From NCBI GenBank assembly GCA_028702245.1, contig JAQVPE010000079.1, forward strand, positions 1-5,349: a stretch of 5,349 nt of DNA, read 5' to 3'. Under the pieces are notes generated by a model. That model made no database searches. It was not told where the DNA came from and saw only the letters and a program-made list of their open reading frames with translations. Positions 1 to 4,981 of this stretch are shown in pieces (within the stretch, counting starts at the first letter, position 1; the number at the start of each line of letters is the position of its first letter). Both the position numbers and the translations under genes were made by a program. This stretch comes from Candidatus Izemoplasmatales bacterium. GTDB taxonomy: Bacteria; Bacillota_I; Bacilli_A; Izemoplasmatales; Hujiaoplasmataceae.

Positions 1-107
1 CCTTGAATGGCGACAGAACGACCCAGAACGCCTTCAACACATCAATAGAGCAAATGATCGATTTAAAGACTTCAAACGGCAACATAGAAATCAATTTTGC
101 CGAATAA
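1..107 (+). CDS. C-terminal end of an upstream gene, possibly DUF4097-like beta-repeat protein (partial)
   Basis: An open frame with codons starting at base 3 runs without a stop to TAA at 105-107, giving 34 residues that start LNGDRTTQNAF and end NIEINFAE. The 5' part lies outside the window. The segment DLKTSNGNIEINF resembles the short beta-strand rungs (TSNGxIxI) of DUF4097/putative-adhesin proteins such as those in Gram-positive envelope-stress operons, but it is too short for a firm family call. A strong intrinsic terminator begins two bases after the stop, which supports this being the true end of a gene and transcription unit. No function can be assigned from what is visible. Confidence 0.55.
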   Translation, partial: LNGDRTTQNAFNTSIEQMIDLKTSNGNIEINFAE

Positions 108-108
108 A

Positions 109-132
109 GGGTGCCGCGGGCACCTTTTTTTT
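109..132 (+). terminator. Intrinsic terminator of the upstream gene
   Basis: GGTGCC (110-115) pairs perfectly with GGCACC (119-124) around a GCG loop. Eight T follow (125-132). The flanking AAAG/TTTT bases can lengthen the stem. It sits two bases after the stop codon of the partial gene and separates it from the esterase. Confidence 0.92.
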
Positions 133-141
133 GTCTCTTTA

Positions 142-171
142 TTGCAAAACGCCAGTGAATGTATATATAAT
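142..171 (+). promoter_or_regulatory. Sigma-70-type promoter for the esterase gene
   Basis: The -35 candidate TTGCAA is at 142-147 and a perfect -10 TATAAT is at 166-171, separated by 18 bp. Transcription would start near 178, leaving a leader of about 30 bases. A short inverted repeat, ATGAG-ATA-CTCAT (185-197), lies just downstream of the predicted start and before the ribosome binding site. It could be a weak operator or simply chance. Confidence 0.7.
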
Positions 172-199
172 ATTGTCTAACAAAATGAGATACTCATCT

Positions 200-205
200 G
201 AGGTG
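200..205 (+). promoter_or_regulatory. Ribosome binding site that decides the esterase start
   Basis: GAGGTG at 200-205 lies only 2 bases before the GTG at 208 but 5 bases before the ATG at 211. Spacing therefore favours the ATG at 211 over the longer GTG start. Confidence 0.6.
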
Positions 206-210
206 CAGTG

Positions 211-1383
211 ATGAAGGGTGTCATTTCTCAATGCCGTTTGCTAGTAGATGCCTATGATTTTGGTCCAGCGATTGCGGAAATCGTTTTGTCTTTTCCAATG
301 CCTATCCTTGACATCGAACTCACACAAGACACATTCACACTAATTATTAAGAAAAGAAATACGCCGTATTTTGTCGAAATAGAATCAATTACTGCCAGTG
401 ACAATAATATATTTTTGAAGTTAATGTGTCATCCCGAAAAATTTCATCTATCACCGTTTATCTATGATCACATAACCCACCATGACCGATTCGCCGAGAA
501 GATCGATATGCTTGTTTATATCAACAAGCCCTTCGCTCTTGGCGATTTTGTTTATCAGGATACGCTTGAGATCATGGAAACGATCATTGATGTTCCTCCT
601 TTAAAAGGATTCCACTATTTGAAGTTTGATTATGATAGCCGGTTATCGCTTCCGTTTGGCCTTTTCACACCAAAAAGCTCCTCTATGAAATTGCCGCTTG
701 TCATCTGGTTACATGGTGCCAAAGAAGGCGGCGATGATCCCCGAATACCAATCCTTGGAAATCCGATAAGCTACTTGACGAATACAAATGTTCAAACTCG
801 TTTTGGCGGCTTTTATCTATTGGTCCCTCAGGCAAAAACGATGTGGATGGATGATGGCAATGGGTTGTACACCGTGACAGGGAGATCGATTTACACGAAT
901 GCCTTAAAAGAACTTATCGTCAGTGTTCTGTCTGATAATCCAGAAATCGACTGCTCTAGAGTATATCTTGGCGGTTGTTCGAATGGCGGCTTTATGACCA
1001 TCAAACTGCTGGCGGAATATCCTGAATTATTTGCGGCGGCCTTTCCGGCTTCCGAAGCATGTCTAGACAGCTGGCTTGACGAAAACGACATCAACAACCT
1101 CAAGAAAGTGCCAACTTGGTTCTTTGCCTGCGAGGCTGACGCGGTTGTTCCTCTTGATCTTTGCAGTCGAAAGACCCACCAGCGCTTGATTGAAGCGGGT
1201 TCGGAACAGTCGCTTCTGACAGTGGTTGATCAAGTTAGGGACAAGCATAACATATACTTTGAAAGCGACGGGTCGCCATACATTTATGATGGCCATTGGG
1301 CATGGCTTGAGCCTTTGAATGATTATCGAAATAGTGATGGAACCACTTTTTTTGATTGGCTCTTTTCAAAAGTCAAACAATGA
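211..1383 (+). CDS. Alpha/beta-hydrolase esterase with N-terminal Ig-like domain (EstA-type)
   Basis: This is a serine carboxylesterase of the PHB-depolymerase/prolyl-oligopeptidase-like group, 390 residues from the ATG at 211. Residues from about 10 to 120 (VDAYDFGPAIAEIVLSFP onward) are beta-rich and match the Ig-like domain that precedes the catalytic domain in Thermotoga maritima EstA-type enzymes. The hydrolase domain follows from about 135. Visible motifs are the oxyanion-side LHG (His168-Gly169), the nucleophile elbow GCSNG with Ser257, the acid Asp310 in CEADAVVP, and the catalytic His362 in DGHWAW, so the triad is complete and correctly ordered. There is no signal peptide or membrane segment, so it is probably cytoplasmic. 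It has its own promoter and no close operon partner. The natural substrate cannot be read from the sequence; short-chain acyl esters are typical for the family. Confidence 0.88.
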   Translation: MKGVISQCRLLVDAYDFGPAIAEIVLSFPMPILDIELTQDTFTLIIKKRNTPYFVEIESITASDNNIFLKLMCHPEKFHLSPFIYDHITHHDRFAEKIDMLVYINKPFALGDFVYQDTLEIMETIIDVPPLKGFHYLKFDYDSRLSLPFGLFTPKSSSMKLPLVIWLHGAKEGGDDPRIPILGNPISYLTNTNVQTRFGGFYLLVPQAKTMWMDDGNGLYTVTGRSIYTNALKELIVSVLSDNPEIDCSRVYLGGCSNGGFMTIKLLAEYPELFAAAFPASEACLDSWLDENDINNLKKVPTWFFACEADAVVPLDLCSRKTHQRLIEAGSEQSLLTVVDQVRDKHNIYFESDGSPYIYDGHWAWLEPLNDYRNSDGTTFFDWLFSKVKQ

Positions 1384-1400
1384 ATTTGGGCGCACTTCAT

Positions 1401-1429
1401 TTGTGATTGGCGTATTTATATGCTATAAT
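1401..1429 (+). promoter_or_regulatory. Extended -10 promoter of the encapsulin operon
   Basis: The -35 candidate TTGTGA (1401-1406) and a perfect TATAAT (1424-1429) are separated by 17 bp. TG at 1421-1422 forms an extended -10 (TGCTATAAT). Predicted transcription start is near 1436, about 30 bases before the encFtn start codon. The -10 box lies inside an inverted repeat, annotated separately. Confidence 0.8.
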
Positions 1430-1434
1430 ATAAA
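1415..1434 (+). promoter_or_regulatory. Inverted repeat over the -10 box, candidate operator
   Basis: TTTATAT (1415-1421) and ATATAAA (1428-1434) form a perfect 7-bp dyad with a 6-base spacer, overlapping the -10 hexamer of the encFtn promoter. A repressor bound here would block RNA polymerase. Iron-storage genes are often controlled by Fur- or PerR-type regulators, but the repeat does not match the classic PerR (7-1-7) or Fur box spacing. The region is AT-rich, so chance is a real alternative. Confidence 0.35.
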
Positions 1435-1465
1435 GTAGAGAAAAATAAGTTATCAGGAGGAAATT

Positions 1466-1804
1466 ATGAATCAATACCACGAACCATTAGAGCTTTTGAG
1501 TGAAGAAACAAAGAATGTCACCAGGGCAATTCGCAGTTTGATTGAGGAGTTTGAAGCTGTTGATTGGTACAATCAACGAGTTGATGCCACCAGCGATGCA
1601 GAACTAAAAGAAATACTTGCCCACAATCGCGACGAGGAGCTCGAACATGCCGCGATGGCGCTCGAATACTTGCGTCGTCATTTGCCGGTTCTTGACAAGG
1701 AACTTAGAGACAATCTTTTTAAAGAAGGACCAATCGCCGGTCATCATGGCGAAGAAGATGGAGAAACTTCAACTGAGCCGCTTAAAATCGGCAGTTTGAA
1801 GTAA
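1466..1804 (+). CDS. encFtn: Encapsulated ferritin (EncFtn), encapsulin cargo protein
   Basis: This protein is a ferroxidase cargo that should oxidise Fe(II) for mineral storage inside an encapsulin shell. Its 112 residues follow the Rhodospirillum rubrum EncFtn pattern closely: HEPLELLSEET at the N terminus, helix 1 with IEEFEAVDWY, and helix 2 with AHNRDEELEHAA. By alignment with R. rubrum, the expected metal-site residues are Glu28, Glu58 and His61 (R. rubrum Glu32, Glu62, His65), with accessory Glu27, Glu30, Trp34 and Tyr35. All are present. In this family the site forms only when two half-ferritin subunits meet, giving an annular decamer. After about residue 90 comes a short flexible His/acidic linker (HHGEEDGE, 93-100) and the terminal peptide EPLKIGSLK (104-112), a typical shell-targeting sequence. 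AGGAGG (1455-1460) sits 5 bases before the ATG. The shell gene starts 13 bases after the stop. Confidence 0.96.
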   Translation: MNQYHEPLELLSEETKNVTRAIRSLIEEFEAVDWYNQRVDATSDAELKEILAHNRDEELEHAAMALEYLRRHLPVLDKELRDNLFKEGPIAGHHGEEDGETSTEPLKIGSLK

Positions 1805-1809
1805 GGAGG
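1805..1809 (+). promoter_or_regulatory. Ribosome binding site that decides the encapsulin start
   Basis: GGAGG (1805-1809) follows the TAA of encFtn with no gap, so the site reads TAAGGAGG and suggests coupled translation. It is 8 bases before the ATG at 1818 but only 2 before the ATG at 1812. The ATG at 1818 also gives the conserved encapsulin N terminus (MDLYKQNLAP, compare MEFLKRSFAP in T. maritima). Confidence 0.8.
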
Positions 1810-1817
1810 AAATGATT

Positions 1818-2606
1818 ATGGACCTATACAAACAAAACTTAGCTCCAATCGCTAGCGAAGCTTGGGGCGAAATATCTGAAAGAGCTGAAGCGGTTATTAA
1901 ATCTGTTTTGTCCGCACGCAGAGCCCTGCACGTTGTCGGCCCTCTCGGAATTGACTATACTGCGGTTTCCACGGGGAGGCTCAACCTAATCAAGGATGAA
2001 AGTGACGAAGTTAATAGCGGCGTATATGAGAATATCAGTTTGCTTGAATCACGTGTTAACTTTAAACTTTCCCGTTGGGAACTGGATAACATTCTTCGTG
2101 GTTCCAAAGACGCTGATTTGGAACCTCTTGAAGAAGCTGCCCTTAAACTTGCCAAGTTTGAAGAAAAGACAATCTATTATGGCAACAAACAAGCCAAAGT
2201 TCCAGGCTTGGTGGCGTCATGCGGCAAGACGATTGAACTTGGCAGTGACTCCCAGATGATTCTGGAAAGCGTTGTACAGGCAGTCCTTCACCTAGAAAGC
2301 AAATTTGCCAAAAAGCCATTTAGCCTACTCGCTTCGCCGAAGTTGATGCAATCTTTGAACAAGATTCATGGCGCCAAGATTCTTAAGGAGATCGTCGAAT
2401 CGGTGATTGGCGGCAAAGTCATTCTCGCCAATAATCTTGAAGGCGGATTGTTATTGCCAAATGATCACGCCGATCTCGAGTTGACCATCGGTCAAGACTA
2501 CACAATTGGCTATCAGCATCACGATACCGAGTTTGTCCAACTTTTTATCATGCTTTCTTTCCTGCCAAGAGTCGTTGACAACCAGTTGCTTGTATATCTT
2601 AAATAA
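1818..2606 (+). CDS. enc: Encapsulin nanocompartment shell protein (family 1, HK97 fold)
   Basis: This is the structural protein of a protein nanocompartment (the linocin_M18/CFP29 family), which self-assembles into an icosahedral shell and encloses cargo through C-terminal targeting peptides. The 262 residues align nearly end to end with the T. maritima encapsulin: the N-terminal helix with ApI...W.EI.ERA (8-25), GPLGIDYTAV (41-50), SLLESRVNFKLSRWELDNILRG (74-95), a GLVAS segment after the E-loop, and the C-terminal GQDYTIGY...LFIMLSFLPRVV strand region. Length is typical for T=1 shells of 60 subunits. Arg79 and Trp87 align with T. maritima Arg79/Trp87, which are near its reported flavin site, so flavin binding is possible but not shown. 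The gene directly follows the EncFtn cargo, so the two almost certainly form one operon. No protease or peroxidase cargo is seen in the window. Confidence 0.97.
   Translation: MDLYKQNLAPIASEAWGEISERAEAVIKSVLSARRALHVVGPLGIDYTAVSTGRLNLIKDESDEVNSGVYENISLLESRVNFKLSRWELDNILRGSKDADLEPLEEAALKLAKFEEKTIYYGNKQAKVPGLVASCGKTIELGSDSQMILESVVQAVLHLESKFAKKPFSLLASPKLMQSLNKIHGAKILKEIVESVIGGKVILANNLEGGLLLPNDHADLELTIGQDYTIGYQHHDTEFVQLFIMLSFLPRVVDNQLLVYLK
2575..2604 (+). promoter_or_regulatory. Possible internal promoter for the metallophosphatase gene
   Basis: A perfect -35 hexamer TTGACA (2575-2580) lies inside the last codons of the shell gene. The best -10 candidate is TTAAAT (2599-2604, four of six matches) at 18 bp. 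Transcription would start just before the hairpin at 2613-2640 and lead into the next gene. The -10 is weak and the hexamer lies in coding sequence, so this is only a candidate. Confidence 0.28.
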
Positions 2607-2612
2607 CATTTT

Positions 2613-2643
2613 ACTGGCGTTGGGCTTATCCATCGCCAGTTTT
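2613..2643 (+). terminator. Hairpin after encapsulin, probable (perhaps leaky) terminator
   Basis: ACTGGCG (2613-2619) pairs perfectly with CGCCAGT (2634-2640). After a T-T mismatch the stem continues with TGG/CCA around a 6-base loop. The T-tract is only TTTT (2640-2643), shorter than at the other two terminators here, so readthrough into the metallophosphatase gene, whose start is 18 bases on, is plausible. Confidence 0.65.
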
Positions 2644-2660
2644 GTATCCGGAGCGATCAA

Positions 2661-4244
2661 ATGGTAGATAATGATTTTCGTTTTCGCATTCTCGTTACCG
2701 CTGACCTTCATGGTCAGCTTTTGGCAGTTGACTATGCGACTGGTAAGCCATCCGATCACGGGTTGGCGGTTATTTCCAAGAAAATACAGGATTTGAAAGA
2801 GAAGAACACGATTTTGATCGATCTTGGCGATGTTTTGCAAGGAAGCCCTTTAATGAGTTTTCACGAACGTCATCGTAATTTGCATCCAAATCCAGCAGCG
2901 ATTGCAATGAATTATCTGGGATACGATTACTTTGTTCCGGGGAACCATGATTTTAACTACGGTCAAGACTACCTCAGCGATTTCATTAGCCAGTTGCATG
3001 CAAAAACATTATGCGGAAACATCTATCGTAACAACAAACTCGCCTTTGGGATTCCTTATGACTTGATTCAGTATCCAGAAGGACCTAAGATAGCCATCGT
3101 TGGCATAACCACTCATTACATTCCGATGTGGGAACAAAAAGACCACATCCTCGATCTCGATTTTCCTGATGCGTTTGGTAAAGCTCAGTCATATGTCAAT
3201 GAAATAAAAGAGCGCCATCGACCTGATTTAATTGTTATGGCGTATCACGGCGGTTTTGAACGTGATCTTGACACTTTTGAACCTTATGTCGAGGATACTG
3301 GTGAAAATCAAGGATCAAGAATGCTGAAGGAAATCAAGGGTATCGATGTCCTTTTAACATCACACCAACATCGTCAGATTGCAAAGAAGGTAGAAGCTAC
3401 ACTTGTAATCCAGCCTGAACATAGTGGTAAAGGATTTGGTCTTGTCGAGTGCTATTTTGAAAAGAAAGAAGACAATTGGATTGTTAAAAATGCAAGTGTT
3501 GAGTTTATAACCAAAGGTGCTGAAGAACCTGATCCGACGCTCACAAAAATGCTTTCAATAATTGAAGATGCAACTCAGGCATATCTTGATGAACCGATTG
3601 GCGTCAGTAAAGACGACGACCTTGTGATCACCGATCAATTCCAAGCTAGGCTACACAAACACAAGATAGTTTCGCTGATCAATCAGGTCCAACTTGAAAA
3701 GACAAAGGCAATGATCAGCGCCGCTTCTTTAGGCAATTCCGTAACGGGCTTCAAAAAGCTGATAACAATTAGAGATGTTTTGAGCACTTATGTCTATCCC
3801 AACACGATCGTCGTTGTTGAAATTGATGGTAAACGTCTCAAAATGGCCCTTGAAAAAAACGCGGAGTACTTTGATTGGAAGGATGGAAAGATCGTTTCGA
3901 ACCCCAAATTCTCTTATCCGAAAAAGGAACACTACAACTACGATATGTTCGATGGAATCGAATACACTATTGATGTTGCAAAGCCTTCTGGAGAAAGAAT
4001 CGTCAGCTTGACATATCAAGGTCACAAAATCGCAGATCGTGATCGTTTCACTCTTGCCCTCAATAATTACCGGGCTTCCGGAGGGGGAGAGTTCACCATG
4101 TATCGCGGCTTAAAAGTCGTTAAGGAGCTCGATACAGATATCGCTGAACTGATGACCGAGTATATAATCAAAAATAAGGTGATAGAAGTTGATGATCCGA
4201 AAAACGTCAGTGTTATCGCAAGCAATAATCTTAAAACGGGTTAA
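2661..4244 (+). CDS. Metallophosphatase/5'-nucleotidase (UshA/CpdB/YfkN family), no signal peptide
   Basis: This is a two-domain dinuclear-metal phosphoesterase of 527 residues, expected to hydrolyse nucleotides or cyclic nucleotides. The N-terminal calcineurin-like domain (about 8-255) shows the full metal-site set: DLH (Asp15, His17), GDVLQG (Asp57), GNHDFNYG (Asn95, His96), AYHGG (His196) and SHQH (His235, His237). The C-terminal 5'-nucleotidase domain (about 310-495) carries YDMFDGIEYTID (427-438) and NNYRASGGGEF (468-478), the usual substrate-domain signatures. YDMFDG and SHQH look closer to 2',3'-cyclic-nucleotide phosphodiesterase types than to classic UshA, but the substrate is not certain. 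Most relatives are exported; here the protein begins MVDNDFRFRILVTADLHG with no signal peptide, lipobox, LPxTG motif or membrane anchor, so it should be cytoplasmic. GGAG at 2650-2653 is 7 bases before the ATG, and no upstream start exists in frame after the encapsulin stop. Confidence 0.93.
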   Translation: MVDNDFRFRILVTADLHGQLLAVDYATGKPSDHGLAVISKKIQDLKEKNTILIDLGDVLQGSPLMSFHERHRNLHPNPAAIAMNYLGYDYFVPGNHDFNYGQDYLSDFISQLHAKTLCGNIYRNNKLAFGIPYDLIQYPEGPKIAIVGITTHYIPMWEQKDHILDLDFPDAFGKAQSYVNEIKERHRPDLIVMAYHGGFERDLDTFEPYVEDTGENQGSRMLKEIKGIDVLLTSHQHRQIAKKVEATLVIQPEHSGKGFGLVECYFEKKEDNWIVKNASVEFITKGAEEPDPTLTKMLSIIEDATQAYLDEPIGVSKDDDLVITDQFQARLHKHKIVSLINQVQLEKTKAMISAASLGNSVTGFKKLITIRDVLSTYVYPNTIVVVEIDGKRLKMALEKNAEYFDWKDGKIVSNPKFSYPKKEHYNYDMFDGIEYTIDVAKPSGERIVSLTYQGHKIADRDRFTLALNNYRASGGGEFTMYRGLKVVKELDTDIAELMTEYIIKNKVIEVDDPKNVSVIASNNLKTG

Positions 4245-4256
4245 ACCCGTTTTTTT
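4233..4256 (+). terminator. Intrinsic terminator overlapping the metallophosphatase stop codon
   Basis: AAAACGGGT (4233-4241) pairs with ACCCGTTTT (4245-4253), and T residues continue to 4256. The three-base loop (4242-4244) is the TAA stop codon itself, so the left arm is coding sequence. This clearly separates the gene from the molybdenum-hydroxylase genes. Confidence 0.9.
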
Positions 4257-4276
4257 CTTTGATTTCTCATGCTTTA

Positions 4277-4305
4277 TGGTCTAACTAGATATTACATGAT
4301 ATAAT
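4277..4305 (+). promoter_or_regulatory. Extended -10 promoter of the mocA-FAD subunit operon
   Basis: A perfect TATAAT (4300-4305) is preceded by TG at 4297-4298 (TGATATAAT, extended -10). The -35 at 17 bp (TGGTCT, 4277-4282) matches poorly, which an extended -10 can compensate for. A small palindrome, TCTA-AC-TAGA (4280-4289), lies in the spacer and could be a weak operator. The leader from about 4312 to 4405 is A/T-rich. I see no clear Moco or purine riboswitch core in it. Confidence 0.62.
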
Positions 4306-4393
4306 ATTATTTACAATATTTTCGTTTCAAGTTTTGATGATGTTCTTATTTATCAAAAAAAACTTAGTGTTGCATGTCTTTGCTGATTTTGCG

Positions 4394-4398
4394 GGAGG
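4394..4398 (+). promoter_or_regulatory. Ribosome binding site that decides the TTG start of mocA
   Basis: GGAGG (4394-4398) is 7 bases before the in-frame TTG at 4406. The GTG at 4400 is only one base away, and the more distant TTG at 4334 has no such site and would add a non-conserved hydrophobic stretch. The TTG at 4406 puts the conserved VIVLAAG strand at the N terminus, as usual for the family. Confidence 0.75.
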
Positions 4399-4405
4399 TG
4401 TGTTT

Positions 4406-4981
4406 TTGACAACGGTAATCGTTTTGGCAGCGGGGAAATCTTCGCGTTTTGGATCCAACAAGATGATGTTCATGGTTGATAAAAGGCCGCTTCTCAGTTA
4501 TACAATCAAATCCCTCAGGAAAGTCGCGGATAAAATTGTTGTTGTGACCGGCAGGTATCATCAAGAGATCAATGAATTTTTTACGAGTGATCCTTCTTTG
4601 AAAATAGTTGAAAACGAGAATTATGAAAACGGGATGTTCACTTCGGTAAAAACCGGAGTCAAAGAGGCTATTGGGGACTTTTTTTTCATCCCCGGGGACT
4701 ATCCGTTGATTGAAGTAGGTACTTACCGTAAACTGATGAATGCCAATGAAGAAATCAGGGTTCCCACTTTTAATAGGCGCCGAGGACATCCGATCTTCTT
4801 CCCGGCGAAATACAAAGAACCTTTGCTTGGCGAACCCGATGACGGCAATCTTAAATTATTTCGGGACCGCTTCGAGGTTAATTATATCCCCGTGGACGAC
4901 AAAGGTGTAGTATTCGACATCGATACCGTCGCTGATATGGATCGCTTCATTCAAGAAAACAAAAGGAGGCTGGGAGTTTGA
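4406..4981 (+). CDS. mocA: MocA-like nucleotidyltransferase (molybdenum cofactor cytidylyltransferase family)
   Basis: This is a Rossmann-like nucleotidyltransferase of 191 residues from a TTG start. Family members transfer CMP (MocA) or GMP (MobA) from the NTP to molybdopterin, giving the dinucleotide cofactor. Motifs in order are LAAGKSSRFGSNK (7-19, NTP-binding loop with Arg14 and Lys19), VTGRYHQEI (48-55), NENYENGMFTSVKTG (70-84), the metal-binding GDYP (Asp98), RGHP (126-129) and DIDT (171-174). LAAG rather than LAGG is the pattern linked to CTP use, in line with MocA. The next gene is a molybdenum-hydroxylase FAD subunit, whose enzymes normally need the cytosine dinucleotide form, so context agrees. 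A run of eight T (4679-4686) lies within codons 92-94. The exact nucleotide used is inferred, and relatives in selenium-dependent hydroxylase clusters are less well characterised. Confidence 0.88.
   Translation: MTTVIVLAAGKSSRFGSNKMMFMVDKRPLLSYTIKSLRKVADKIVVVTGRYHQEINEFFTSDPSLKIVENENYENGMFTSVKTGVKEAIGDFFFIPGDYPLIEVGTYRKLMNANEEIRVPTFNRRRGHPIFFPAKYKEPLLGEPDDGNLKLFRDRFEVNYIPVDDKGVVFDIDTVADMDRFIQENKRRLGV
4964..4969 (+). promoter_or_regulatory. Ribosome binding site for the FAD subunit, inside mocA
   Basis: AGGAGG (4964-4969) lies in the last codons of mocA, 8 bases before the TTG at 4978. That TTG overlaps the TGA stop of mocA (TTGA, 4978-4981). This supports the unusual start codon and tight translational coupling. 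Confidence 0.8.

Noticed and set aside
1379..1401. Weak hairpin AATGAA...TTCATT after the esterase stop as a terminator
   Set aside because: The stem is short and A/T-rich, the loop is 11 bases, there is no T-tract, and it overlaps the -35 box of the encapsulin promoter.
1617..1799. 60-codon open frame inside encFtn on the same strand
   Set aside because: It is a +1-frame shadow of the conserved EncFtn helices, with no ribosome binding site and no family resemblance.
2607..2660. Stop-free in-frame stretch between encapsulin and the metallophosphatase, suggesting a readthrough fusion
   Set aside because: The two genes share a frame, but each is full length by itself, the gap forms a hairpin, and a separate ribosome binding site precedes the ATG at 2661. 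The open stretch is only 18 codons and is expected by chance.
2451..2840. 129-codon minus-strand open frame across the encapsulin/metallophosphatase junction
   Set aside because: It overlaps two well-supported genes and a terminator hairpin, and its translation resembles no protein family. It is a shadow frame.
4334..4405. Longer mocA start at TTG 4334, adding a hydrophobic N-terminal stretch (a possible signal or membrane segment)
   Set aside because: There is no ribosome binding site at 4334, the added residues are not part of the family, and a good GGAGG site serves the TTG at 4406.
4260..4405. Purine or Moco riboswitch upstream of mocA
   Set aside because: The leader has scattered fragments such as TATGGTCTA, but no ordered P1/P2/P3 pairing or conserved core is evident, and most of the suggestive bases lie in the promoter upstream of the predicted transcript start.
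4364..4789. 141-codon minus-strand open frame opposite mocA
   Set aside because: It runs opposite a gene with every MocA motif in place and has no recognisable protein motif.
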